A stretch of 21,277 nucleotides of DNA from a virus: positions 1-21,277 of IMG/VR virus record IMGVR_UViG_3300048546_000228. One strand, written 5' to 3'. This document shows positions 6,698 to 15,044 of the stretch, in pieces. A model generated the notes under the pieces. That model was not told where the DNA came from. It saw nothing but the letters and a program-made list of their open reading frames with translations, and did not search any database. The position numbers and the translations under genes were made by a program. Within the stretch, counting starts at the first letter, position 1; each line of letters starts with the position of its first letter.

Positions 6698-7708
6698 ATG
6701 GGCGGCGCATGTCAAAGCACAACAACAACACTTCCTTCTTCTAGCTCAACTCTTTCGGGCACAGAGATCCCAGAGTGGGTATCAGCTGGTGGCCGCATAC
6801 TTTTCGACCAAGCGATGGAGTTGGCCAAGAGCGAATATCCAGAATACACTGGAGCAAGGATAGCGTCTTACACTGATCCGGAAACTGGCGCAGTTAGCAA
6901 GCTCACCCCAGAAGAGCAACAAGCGATGGGCATGCTTTCCGGAGACAATGCCACGAAATACCAAACTTATTTGGACACTGCTTATGATGCTGCGAAAGGT
7001 CTTGGCCAAGGTTACACCAAACAAGACTACGACACTCTCATGGGCTCTGACTTCAGCTTAGAATCAGCTCAACCTTTCTTAGACATATATCAAGGCGCAG
7101 CAGACGCAGGAGTCCGAGAGGCAGAACGGCAAACAAGACTCGGACAGAATGATGCCAGAGCTGCAGCTGCCAGAGCAGGAGCATTCGGTGGCTCAAGGCT
7201 CGGCATACAAGAAGCTCTTTTAGGCTCAGAAGGTGCTATGGTGGCGGGTGACTTGCGAGCCAAGGCTGCAGCCGAAGGATTAGGATTCGCAGCCAGCAGG
7301 TTTGACGCTGATAGAGCTGGCAGGATGGCCGCAGAAGACAGGCAACGTCAGGCTTTCGAGACTGAAGAGGCTTCAAGAGTTCGGGAGGCAGAGGCTTTGC
7401 AGTCTTATGCTCCGATGGTACAAGGATTACAAGAACAAGCTGCAGCTGGCCTCTTAGGGGCTGGCGAGGCTCGTCGGAGGCTAGACCAGACAGCTCTTGA
7501 CTTGGCATTCGCAGACTACACAGAACAAGCTCAATATCCCTACCAGCAACTCAACTTTGCTCTCGGTGCACTCAAAGGCGTTCCGTATGAGCAGAGACAA
7601 TTCTCTTTGCAGCAAGGTGAACAGACAGCTCAAGCACCATCAATATATGGCCAAACAATCGGTGGACTAGGTTCTCTGGCCAGTGCTTATTACATGGGCA
7701 ACAGATAA
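6698..7708 (+). CDS. Probable internal virion / DNA ejection protein, 336 aa
   Basis: The ATG follows the GNAT stop after one base. The N-terminus is Thr/Ser-rich, and the rest is predicted almost all helical and Ala/Gln/Glu-rich. A block at about 145-176 (QTRLGQNDARAAAARAGAFG, then GSRLGIQEALLG) resembles the repeated helix with a GAFGGSR turn seen in many podoviral ejection-type proteins. There is no signal peptide or membrane segment, and the C-terminus ends with a Gly/Tyr-rich tail. It is followed after a GGAGCC ribosome site by two larger helical proteins, which suits a set of three internal proteins. The role is inferred from composition and order. Confidence 0.66.
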   Translation: MGGACQSTTTTLPSSSSTLSGTEIPEWVSAGGRILFDQAMELAKSEYPEYTGARIASYTDPETGAVSKLTPEEQQAMGMLSGDNATKYQTYLDTAYDAAKGLGQGYTKQDYDTLMGSDFSLESAQPFLDIYQGAADAGVREAERQTRLGQNDARAAAARAGAFGGSRLGIQEALLGSEGAMVAGDLRAKAAAEGLGFAASRFDADRAGRMAAEDRQRQAFETEEASRVREAEALQSYAPMVQGLQEQAAAGLLGAGEARRRLDQTALDLAFADYTEQAQYPYQQLNFALGALKGVPYEQRQFSLQQGEQTAQAPSIYGQTIGGLGSLASAYYMGNR

Positions 7709-7717
7709 GGAGCCGAC

Positions 7718-9151
7718 ATGGAAGACGACACAATCGGAGCAGCTGGAACCAGCTACGGTGACCTTCTCGGAATGTCGCAGGGTGCTTTGGGTCGTTTGGG
7801 TGGAAAAGATTTGATGGAAGATGCCATTGAAATTGCTCGGGAGATATCTCCTGAATACAAACCTATTGATCCTGCTCTTTTGGCTTTTCAATTCTTCACG
7901 AACATGGCAGCTGAAGCCTCCAAGCCAGGACAAACAGCTCTGGGTGCAGCTTCAACAGCCTCATTAGTCCCAGCACAATACCTGATGAAAGATGCAATGG
8001 CCAAGCGCGAAGCTGAAGCCAAGCTCCCTGCAACTGCCATCAACATAGCCAAAGCGATCAAACCACCCAAGGCTACAGGAACAGGAACAGTCAGCACATG
8101 GACTCTTAACAAAAACATTCCTGGAATTGGTAACATAGGGGACAGAGTAACTCTTACGAATGCAGCAGCAGCTCAAATTGCTAGCCAAGATCCAGCTGCA
8201 ATTGTTAAGGCATCAACAAAACCTTTGGCTGAAAAATATCTTCAGCAGGATCGTGTCCTTTACATGAACGAAGATGATGCAAGGGCGAAGCTGGAGACAT
8301 TCGGTGTTACAGAGGATGATCCTGAATTCACCACAATATTTAAATTGATGACCACTGATGATGAAGAGCTTCTTGGCAGACCAGTAATTCAAGCAGACCA
8401 GTATGTAAGTTTTTACATCCCTAGAGCTGGGGAAGATTCTGAATTCTCTGTTATAACAAGAGCACCAACTGGGTCAGCAGTTCCCCCAGAGGTTACTTCT
8501 CGAAACGAAGAAATTAAAAAGCTCGGAAAATTGGAGATTGACTACATAGACAAAACCAACAGCTTGCTACCGACAATTCAAGTTGCGCTTGATACAATAT
8601 ATCAAAATCCAGGATTAACAGGAGTTGTTCAAAGTGCAACTCTGGATATTCGCGCAGCATTGCAGGGTGCTTTCGGCTGGTCAGATCCTGAAATTTCAGA
8701 CCAACAACTTCTGAAAGCGATATCAAACAAACTCGCACCTTTGATGCGACCTCCAGGATCTGGTTCTACCTCAGACATGGAATTCAAGGCATACAAAGAG
8801 GCTGTTCTTTCTCTTGGCAACAATGCAAAAGCTAATTACCTCACACTGCACATGTTGAAGAAAACAACTGAAAATTCTGAAGCTGACATCAGATTAAGAA
8901 AAGAGCTTTTAATTCAAGGAAAAAGCAACAAATACATAAATGAGAGAATCAGAGAGCTTGATAAAGGCATATACAAGAAAATGCCACCACTTCAGACAAC
9001 CAATGTTGCGGAGTTCCGACAGGCAAGAGATACTTTTTACAACTCTTTGGAGAACGGTGAAGTGTTCATAAATAAAAACCCAGCCACTGGTCAGAAATTA
9101 TATCCACAACAACCTACTATTATGATCAAAGGCTGGAATGGTGGAAGTTAG
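7718..9151 (+). CDS. Probable internal virion protein, 477 aa
   Basis: The start at 7718 has a good ribosome site (GGAG) at 7710-7713. The product is mostly polar and helical. A short segment at about 132-150 (WTLNKNIPGIGNIGDRVTLT) is beta-like, and the acidic middle section (NEDDARAKLETFGVTEDDPE) is followed by long charged helices. No catalytic motif, Walker site, signal peptide or membrane span was recognised. Flanked by the 336- and 759-aa proteins, it probably belongs to the same ejection or core complex. Function is not established. Confidence 0.62.
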   Translation: MEDDTIGAAGTSYGDLLGMSQGALGRLGGKDLMEDAIEIAREISPEYKPIDPALLAFQFFTNMAAEASKPGQTALGAASTASLVPAQYLMKDAMAKREAEAKLPATAINIAKAIKPPKATGTGTVSTWTLNKNIPGIGNIGDRVTLTNAAAAQIASQDPAAIVKASTKPLAEKYLQQDRVLYMNEDDARAKLETFGVTEDDPEFTTIFKLMTTDDEELLGRPVIQADQYVSFYIPRAGEDSEFSVITRAPTGSAVPPEVTSRNEEIKKLGKLEIDYIDKTNSLLPTIQVALDTIYQNPGLTGVVQSATLDIRAALQGAFGWSDPEISDQQLLKAISNKLAPLMRPPGSGSTSDMEFKAYKEAVLSLGNNAKANYLTLHMLKKTTENSEADIRLRKELLIQGKSNKYINERIRELDKGIYKKMPPLQTTNVAEFRQARDTFYNSLENGEVFINKNPATGQKLYPQQPTIMIKGWNGGS

Positions 9152-9159
9152 GGGCTAAC

Positions 9160-11439
9160 ATGGATGAAGAATTGACCTTTGAAGAGCAGGTAGCAGCAGC
9201 TGATGCAGCTGAAGGAGTGTTGCCCGATGGTGCTCCATCCCAAGGGAATGATGTTGACCCAGAGACTATTGATGTAGAGGCTGAAAGGTCTTTGTTCGAG
9301 TCCATAAAAGCAATCCCATCTGCTCTGGTGGATGCCGCAACTGGTGAAGGCCAAGAGGTTGAATTCCCAGACATCCCAGAAGCCTCGGACATGGGTGGTG
9401 ATGCTCCTGGATTGATTGAAGGATTGATCCCCAACATCAAAGTATTCCTTGCCAGAGACGATGTCGGCAAGAGCGAAATAATGGAAAAGTCTTTTCAAGG
9501 TGACGAGCGTTGGGGTGGCAGATTCCAAGACAAGTTCGGCAACCCTATGATTGTCTGGAACAAGAAGCCTTACTATGTCAACAAGCCAGGATTTTCTTCG
9601 CAAGACTTCGGAACATTCGTTGGTGAAACAATCAAGATGCTCCCAGCAGCTCTCACATCAGGGGGAGCAAATGTCCTCCAGACTATAGCCAGAGGCATTC
9701 CAATATATTCATCCACTGAAGTTGGTTCCCAGCTTTTAGAGGCTCAGATGACTCCGGAGACAACCAAGGCTAAGAAGCAGACAGCAGGTGATCTAGCCAC
9801 AGACGTGGCCACTGCGACAGGTGTTGGGGTTGCCGCAGACGTTGTGTTGCCACCAGCACTCAAGCTCGCAGGCAGGGCAGCTATGGCTCCTGTCAGGGGA
9901 GCAGCTAACGTCGCTGGAGTTCAACTCCCCCGATTCATGCGTCCAACGCCGAATCAAAGCTCCCCCTACATAATGACTCAGGGCCAAAGGTCTGGTGAGT
10001 TGCCTGATACGGAAGTTGGTCAGCTGGATACTTTGGCTTCTTCGGATCTTGCACGTGAAGACATTTTGCGCAGATCAGCGGGAGTAGATGCTGGAGCCAG
10101 CGACCAACTCAGAGGATTCGACAGGCGTCAGTTGGATCAGATCCGAGGAGATGCTGAAGATCTTCGGTCTAGGATGGGCTCAGGTGATCCAATGGTCACT
10201 GGTGCGCTTGAAACTCCCACAGCAGCAGCTGAAGGCATTCAATCAACAGCTCGAGAAACAGCTGAACGTCTCAAAGCAGAGGCTGATGCATCTTATAAAA
10301 TTGTTGAAAATGCTGCTAACCAACCAGTTCTTTCTCAGCGTGGGTTGATGGAAACTGCCAGCGATGCGGTGGCGATGTTGCGCAAAGAGGTCGGCCCAGC
10401 GATGCGTGCTGAAATGCCTAATCTTTCCAAGCAGCTGAAAAAGCTAGAAAAGTTAGTCAAAATAGCTAAAAATCCAAACTTCAAAGGTGCACCGCTTAGG
10501 GCCATTGATGACTACCAAAGAGCTTTGAACCTCCAAATAGAACAGGCTATGGCAGTTGGCGGCAATGCTTCGGAAGGTCGTGCGCTGACAATGCTCAAGA
10601 ATCAGCTTAACGAAGCCTACAACACCGCAATAGAGCGCGGATTGATGTTTGGGGATCAAAGCGTAATAGATCAGCTGCAGCAATCTAGGCAGATTTACAC
10701 GAAGTATATGGGCCTGACGGGGCAGCAAAGCAGCAAAAATGCATCAGTCCGAGCAGCCAACAAGATCTTGGAAATGATTACGAACACAGAAGCCAACCCC
10801 AAGCAGGTGGTCGGGGCATTGTTCGGTCACAACAAGTTCGCTCCAGCCAATGCGGTTCCAACTGTCATCCGCAAGCTCAAGTCAATTCTCGGGGAAGGCT
10901 CCGCAGAATACCAAGAGATCATTGGGCTGATGAAAGATGCAACTCTGGAAAGAGCTTTTGCTGGCACTGGCAGGTCTGGCGTAACAAGAACGAACATCGT
11001 GAACAATTACAAAGATGTTTTCGGCAAGAACAAAGCTGTCGTCAATGAGCTTTTCTCGAAAGAAGAGCTCGCACAGATAGCTAAGTTCCGTAATGACGTA
11101 ATGCCAACTCTCTGGGCAGAGATAAAACTTAATCCTTCAGGAACTACTCCAGCAATTTTAGGGGAGATGGGAAGACAGGGCCTTCTTAACTTTTTGTCTG
11201 GGATTCCTGGAGGTGGTGGTGCAGTCAGAGCAATCGAAGGTGGTTTCGAGGCCAGAGAAGTTCAAGCAATTGTCCGACAATACCTCGACAGAGCCAAAGC
11301 ACCTCTCTTCAGCACAGCAATCCAAGCTGAAACTAAGCCAGAAGCTATCGAGACAATCAATCCTCAAAGCTCCCCAGCTTTGCAGAGCATAATTGAAGGG
11401 TTGTCCGCAGAGGATAGGGCAGCTCTGCTGTCAGAATAG
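9160..11439 (+). CDS. Large internal virion / ejection protein candidate, 759 aa
   Basis: This is the largest late gene here. The N-terminus (1-100) is acidic and looks flexible. Residues about 150-260 hold Ala/Gly-rich amphipathic or hydrophobic helices (TSGGANVLQTIARGI, ATGVGVAADVVLPPALKLAG). The remainder is a long series of charged helices with coiled-coil character (for example LSKQLKKLEKLVKIAKNPNF), ending in an acidic tail. No lytic transglycosylase motif was seen, unlike T7 gp16. Size and position after two other helical virion proteins point to an ejection protein. Its stop abuts the next ATG. Confidence 0.64.
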   Translation: MDEELTFEEQVAAADAAEGVLPDGAPSQGNDVDPETIDVEAERSLFESIKAIPSALVDAATGEGQEVEFPDIPEASDMGGDAPGLIEGLIPNIKVFLARDDVGKSEIMEKSFQGDERWGGRFQDKFGNPMIVWNKKPYYVNKPGFSSQDFGTFVGETIKMLPAALTSGGANVLQTIARGIPIYSSTEVGSQLLEAQMTPETTKAKKQTAGDLATDVATATGVGVAADVVLPPALKLAGRAAMAPVRGAANVAGVQLPRFMRPTPNQSSPYIMTQGQRSGELPDTEVGQLDTLASSDLAREDILRRSAGVDAGASDQLRGFDRRQLDQIRGDAEDLRSRMGSGDPMVTGALETPTAAAEGIQSTARETAERLKAEADASYKIVENAANQPVLSQRGLMETASDAVAMLRKEVGPAMRAEMPNLSKQLKKLEKLVKIAKNPNFKGAPLRAIDDYQRALNLQIEQAMAVGGNASEGRALTMLKNQLNEAYNTAIERGLMFGDQSVIDQLQQSRQIYTKYMGLTGQQSSKNASVRAANKILEMITNTEANPKQVVGALFGHNKFAPANAVPTVIRKLKSILGEGSAEYQEIIGLMKDATLERAFAGTGRSGVTRTNIVNNYKDVFGKNKAVVNELFSKEELAQIAKFRNDVMPTLWAEIKLNPSGTTPAILGEMGRQGLLNFLSGIPGGGGAVRAIEGGFEAREVQAIVRQYLDRAKAPLFSTAIQAETKPEAIETINPQSSPALQSIIEGLSAEDRAALLSE

Positions 11440-11919
11440 ATGATTGATCCTGTCACAGCCTTCGCTGCTGCCAATGCCGCTTTCAAAGGCGTCAAAATGC
11501 TTGTCGGTGCTGGCAGGGAAATACACGATGTTTCTCAGCAGCTTGGTGCATGGTATGGCGCAGTCGCAGACATCACTCGTGCGGAGTCCCAACGCAAAAA
11601 TCCAACTTGGCTAGACAAAAAGACTCATGGCTCCGAAAACATCGAGCAAGAAGCCATGGACATCATCGTTCGAAAAAAGACTTTGCTTGAGAAAGAAAAA
11701 GAGATAAAATTTATGTTAGATTACAGGTTCGGATTGGGAACCTATGACGAGATGCTTGGAATGCGTCGGAAGATACGCGCTGATCGGGAAGAGACAGTTT
11801 ACAGAGCCATGGAGGCAAAACGTCAGATTCAGAACAATATGGCCATAGCTGCACTTTCGCTAGGGATCATATCGGTGTTAGGGGGAGGGATTTATCTTAT
11901 TTACTTGGGGATCAGCTGA
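11440..11919 (+). CDS. C-terminally anchored helical protein, 159 aa
   Basis: The ATG directly follows the stop of the 759-aa gene. The product opens with MIDPVTAFAAANAAFKGVKM, a Gly/Val helix, then a charged helical middle (85-135, rich in Lys, Arg and Glu) and one membrane segment at about 138-157 (IAALSLGIISVLGGGIYLIY). I recall similarly started small proteins in marine podovirus structural operons, without an assigned function. The stop overlaps the next ATG by one base. It could be a virion protein or part of a late membrane complex. Confidence 0.72.
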   Translation: MIDPVTAFAAANAAFKGVKMLVGAGREIHDVSQQLGAWYGAVADITRAESQRKNPTWLDKKTHGSENIEQEAMDIIVRKKTLLEKEKEIKFMLDYRFGLGTYDEMLGMRRKIRADREETVYRAMEAKRQIQNNMAIAALSLGIISVLGGGIYLIYLGIS

Positions 11920-12188
11920 TGTTAGCGAGTTTGATTGTTTCTGTGGCGTTGGCAGGAGTCGCCAACCCGACACACGTTCAATGTCACCTTTGGAAAAGAA
12001 TAACAGATCCAAATACAGACCAGAAAATCTGTGTATACCGATTCACCGCAGGTTTCGGTGGGCTGGGGTATCATTACCCAACCCAAAGTTTCTCTGAGTG
12101 TCCTAAAGTTTTCAGTTGCGTTTATGAAAAGAAAGACAAACGCCCAACCCTAAATGAGATTCTTGATGGGCTGAAAGGTGGATTCTAA
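11919..12188 (+). CDS. Small secreted or periplasmic cysteine protein, 89 aa
   Basis: The start overlaps the preceding stop by one base. Residues 1-17 (MLASLIVSVALAGVANP) look like a short export signal with possible cleavage after VALA or GVA. The mature part has four cysteines (22, 38, 60, 67) with no CxxC pair, suggesting disulphides in the periplasm. This is the last late gene and its final four bases overlap the end of the opposing nuclease gene. The product is too small and featureless to name; an envelope or lysis-accessory role is a guess. Confidence 0.66.
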   Translation: MLASLIVSVALAGVANPTHVQCHLWKRITDPNTDQKICVYRFTAGFGGLGYHYPTQSFSECPKVFSCVYEKKDKRPTLNEILDGLKGGF

Positions 12189-12598
12189 CAAGCTATCACA
12201 TTGGCCAATTCAATCCAATCTTCAGACGACATGTTGCCTTGCTTGTGCCATGTTGCCATTTCAACAACATCTTTCTTGGCGGGTCTTTCTAGCAGCCTTT
12301 TGCCTTTCTGGCCATCAATCAATATCATGAAGTCTCTGCCAATGCGGAACAAGAACCAACTCTTGCCACCTTCAATGATGTGTTGTTCTGCCCAGAATGT
12401 TTGACTTGATCTCAGGCCGCTGGTGAACCTGCCTCTTTTGGCCCAGTCTTCGATATATTTCAGCTCTATCCACCCAGACTTGCCGTCCAAAATATAATGA
12501 ACATCTGGCATGCCACGCATGACTCTGTTCTCAACACGGTACATCTTCAATGGAAGGTTGTTCCGCAACAATGCCCAGAAACTGCTCTCACTCATCAT
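12185..12598 (-). CDS. VRR-NUC-like / PD-(D/E)XK nuclease
   Basis: The start is ATG 12598 with AAGGAG just upstream; a second ATG follows at once. The 137-aa product has GMPDVHYILDGKSGWIELKY at about residues 29-48. Here D32, E45 and K47 form the PD-x(n)-E-x-K core with the G-M-P-D turn typical of VRR-NUC domains. VRR-NUC enzymes are structure-specific nucleases, often paired with SNF2 helicases in phages, and here the SNF2 gene is one gene upstream. It overlaps the preceding 64-aa gene by 11 bp. Substrate (branched or flap DNA) is inferred from the family. Confidence 0.78.
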   Translation of the reverse strand: MMSESSFWALLRNNLPLKMYRVENRVMRGMPDVHYILDGKSGWIELKYIEDWAKRGRFTSGLRSSQTFWAEQHIIEGGKSWFLFRIGRDFMILIDGQKGKRLLERPAKKDVVEMATWHKQGNMSSEDWIELANVIAC

Positions 12599-12782
12599 TA
12601 TTCTCCTTGATCCATTTTTCCAGCTTAATCCTCCCGCCTGTCAAATTCTTAAAGGCTTCGTCAAGAGTTTTATTAGTAAATTCTCCTGTATCAAGCAATT
12701 CTAGCTGCGCCCTGTAGATTGCATTTAAGGCTTCTTTGACGTTCGCCGTTGTTTTATCTACAGTCATAATTTCATGATGCAT
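12588..12782 (-). CDS. Hypothetical helical protein, 64 aa
   Basis: The start is ATG 12782, overlapping the helicase stop by one base; a GTG three bases upstream is in frame. The product is polar and helical with no cysteine, membrane span or known motif (for example TTANVKEALNAIYRAQLELL). It is sandwiched and overlapped by helicase and nuclease genes, so it may act with them as a small partner, which is an inference from context only. Confidence 0.68.
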   Translation of the reverse strand: MHHEIMTVDKTTANVKEALNAIYRAQLELLDTGEFTNKTLDEAFKNLTGGRIKLEKWIKENNDE

Positions 12783-14470
12783 CACTCCTCCGACAAGAAA
12801 AAAGACATCGGATCTTTGGTCACAACATCTGCTAGGTTCTTTTTGTCCCGCAGAGCTTTGATGATCTTTGAGTCAATGGTCTTGGGACTCTCGATGTCGA
12901 TGTATGTTACGTTTTGGGTTGTGCCTATGCGGTGGCACCTGTCTTCCGACTGAAGCCTTGTTTCCAAGTCGAAGCTGTTGGAATAATATATCGCATAAGA
13001 CGCAGCTGTCAGCGTCAAGCCAATCCCCCCCGATTGAGGTTGGCCGATGAAGTAACGCACACTAGGATCATTCTGAAAGCTGTCAACAGCTTTGGCTCTC
13101 ATGTCATTCGACACGCCACCATGGTAGCTCACAGCCTTATGGCCCAACATCCGTTCGATCTGCGCTATGTCGGCTCGGAAGCGTGCCCAGATTATCACCT
13201 TGGCATCGATGTTGCCCAGCAAATCCTTCAGAGCCTCAAGCCTAGGATTCTTGTCGTCTATGGGTCTTGCTTTCTCTTCGGCAGGAAACCACCCACAAAC
13301 TATCTGTTGCAGTCGTAGCAGCCTTGTTATGGCCTCCTGTGCGTCTATTACGTCACCTTCCAACTCAACCACGAAGTCTTTTTTCAGCGAATCATACAAC
13401 TTGCGCTGCTTTGGCGAAAGATCAACAAAGTGACGTTGATATATTTTGTCCGGCAAGTCCAAGCAATCTTTTTTCAAAACTCGGAACGAGTGGCCTTCAA
13501 TGCTTTTGGTCAGCTCGTCCATATATTGATAAGAAACGATCTGTTTGTTCTCGTAGCCTCCCATGACGCAATATCTTGCCCTGAAAGAATAAAAGCTGTC
13601 GTACCCGAGGATATAAGGATCGAGAAACCTGAATTGGCTGTACACGTCCTCTGGGCCTTTGGTCACTGGTGTGCCTGTCATGATCCTGCGATACTTGGCT
13701 TGTTTGGCAAACTTGTGGATTGTTTTGGTGCGCTTGGCTCCTGGACGTTTGATCCGAGAGCTTTCGTCCACCACCAAAAGAACCTTGTTGCTCAGGAGGA
13801 TCTTGTTCATCAATGCCACGGCTGTTTGGCTTACAAAAGCCTCAACATTGAATGAAAATATCTTCAGTTCATCTTGCCCAGATAATATGTCGTCAAACTT
13901 GGCTTTGTCTCTGGACTTCATCCCCGAATAATAATATGCCGACGAGTGGTTGCACCACTCTGGCATGTGGTCGGGGATCTCTTTGTTGAGCCAGTTGCGG
14001 TGCACCCCATTGGGCGCAATGACGACCAACGCAGTTATCTCACCAGAAGCATAAAGATACGCAGCATTGTCGATTATGACTTTGGTTTTGCCTGTGCCCT
14101 GCTCCATGAGCAAAGCGAAAGACTCTTTGTCCCGACTCATGTAAAATGCTTTGCGCTGGTGATCGAATGGCTTGGTTTTGAAAAGGAAGTCACCCAGATC
14201 TTTCGGAGCTGAAGCCTTTTCTTTGCGAGTCAATTCAGCTTGATGCATTGTCTCAATATAATCGTCTAGGATGGGCGAAGCAGCCTCCGACCACACCGCC
14301 CTAGGCCAATGCTTGTTGATGTGGCTTATGTTGGCTCCAGTTGGCGCAAACAACAAGTCCCTGCCAACCCACTTCTTGAATCCTGGCAATGCCGCCAATT
14401 TCTGGATAGCATCACCATCTAGCTTGACTTTGGCTAGGCAGAACCTGCCATGAGCTTTGTCTATTTCCAT
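12782..14470 (-). CDS. SNF2-type DNA helicase / translocase
   Basis: The 562-aa product carries superfamily 2 motifs in order: FDHQRKA (Q/I region, about 102-108), MEQGTGKTKV Walker A (about 122-131), VVIAPNGV (149-156), VVDESSRIK (motif II with DESS in place of DEAH, 233-241) and MTGTPVTKGPEDVYSQFRFL (264-283). The second RecA-like half has IIWARFRADIAQIERMLG, SYHGGVS, QSGGIGLTLTAASYAIYYS and RLQSEDRCHRIGTTQNV, the last being the SNF2-like motif VI. The protein is shorter than chromatin-remodelling members and lacks extra domains. It overlaps the SleB gene by 10 bp and the 64-aa gene by one base. ATP-driven DNA translocation in replication or recombination is the expected role. Confidence 0.92.
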   Translation of the reverse strand: MEIDKAHGRFCLAKVKLDGDAIQKLAALPGFKKWVGRDLLFAPTGANISHINKHWPRAVWSEAASPILDDYIETMHQAELTRKEKASAPKDLGDFLFKTKPFDHQRKAFYMSRDKESFALLMEQGTGKTKVIIDNAAYLYASGEITALVVIAPNGVHRNWLNKEIPDHMPEWCNHSSAYYYSGMKSRDKAKFDDILSGQDELKIFSFNVEAFVSQTAVALMNKILLSNKVLLVVDESSRIKRPGAKRTKTIHKFAKQAKYRRIMTGTPVTKGPEDVYSQFRFLDPYILGYDSFYSFRARYCVMGGYENKQIVSYQYMDELTKSIEGHSFRVLKKDCLDLPDKIYQRHFVDLSPKQRKLYDSLKKDFVVELEGDVIDAQEAITRLLRLQQIVCGWFPAEEKARPIDDKNPRLEALKDLLGNIDAKVIIWARFRADIAQIERMLGHKAVSYHGGVSNDMRAKAVDSFQNDPSVRYFIGQPQSGGIGLTLTAASYAIYYSNSFDLETRLQSEDRCHRIGTTQNVTYIDIESPKTIDSKIIKALRDKKNLADVVTKDPMSFFLSEE

Positions 14471-14889
14471 GGTCGTAATTTTGGCCTCACTTTCTTTGGC
14501 TTGGTTAGGTTGTCAGAATAGAACACATGGTTCCCTATCGTCATGGCAGGATACATCTCTTCAGCCCAAACAGGCGAAACGCTAGTGGCATGGTAGTGGT
14601 AATAATATCCACCCCAATATTTCTCACCAGTCTTGTGATTGAATATGGCATCTTGAGCGAACATTTCTGCATCAGCCCACAAGTCACCGTCTGTCGGAAT
14701 TCCAGCCCAACCATTGGGGCTGACGAAGCTGAATTGATTAGGTTGCATGACAACGCCACAAATGGTGTCAGGGAAGCGATCAGACTCAACCCTATTCATT
14801 ATGACCTCAGCAACAGCTCTTTGACCGTTGAGTGGCTCTCCACGAGCCTCGTGATAAAGAGCTAACGACAAGCAAAGTTCCGCAATCAT
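14461..14889 (-). CDS. SleB-type cell wall hydrolase
   Basis: The start is ATG 14889 with GGAGGG about 8 bp upstream; a TTG further up is not needed. The 142-aa product matches Hydrolase_2 (SleB) proteins throughout: LYHEARGEPLNGQRAVAEVI at 11-30 with the family glutamate E14, NRV at 32-34, the CGVV and QFSF segments, and the terminal YYHYHATSVSPVWAEEMYP block. SleB enzymes are lytic transglycosylase-like and cut glycan strands. No signal peptide is seen. It is odd to find it in the replication arm, overlapping the helicase gene, when an endopeptidase endolysin already sits in the late arm. It overlaps the preceding 52-aa gene by 4 bp. Confidence 0.9.
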   Translation of the reverse strand: MIAELCLSLALYHEARGEPLNGQRAVAEVIMNRVESDRFPDTICGVVMQPNQFSFVSPNGWAGIPTDGDLWADAEMFAQDAIFNHKTGEKYWGGYYYHYHATSVSPVWAEEMYPAMTIGNHVFYSDNLTKPKKVRPKLRPWK

Positions 14890-15044
14890 TGTGGTTCCCT
14901 CCAAACAAAATAAGTTTTGTAGTCGCCAACATATCTCATCATGTAATAGTTGTGACTGTTCATAGCTGCGAAATATGTCATGTCTTTATATTCCACCACA
15001 CGCTTTATTCCCTCGCCAATTTTGATTATTTCAGTTGCCCACAT
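14886..15044 (-). CDS. Small protein, 52 aa, previously easy to miss
   Basis: The frame opens at ATG 15044 after a strong GAGGAG site and ends with a TGA that overlaps the SleB ATG (ATGA). The product is basic and Tyr-rich (MWATEIIKIGEGIKRVVEYK, later MNSHNYYMMRYVGDYKTYFV), with no cysteine or membrane span. It overlaps the upstream zinc-ribbon gene by 14 bp, with its ribosome site inside that gene. Tight packing and a good initiation site support it as real; the function is unknown. Confidence 0.66.
   Translation of the reverse strand: MWATEIIKIGEGIKRVVEYKDMTYFAAMNSHNYYMMRYVGDYKTYFVWREPQ

Noticed and set aside
9160-11439. Lytic transglycosylase domain in the large ejection-type protein
   Set aside because: I searched by eye for the usual catalytic Glu with surrounding S-x-x-G and Y blocks and found none.
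11440-12188. Classical Rz/Rz1 spanin pair
   Set aside because: The 159-aa protein is anchored at its C-terminus and not its N-terminus, the 89-aa protein lacks a clear lipobox and Pro-rich body, and the pair is far from the endolysin.
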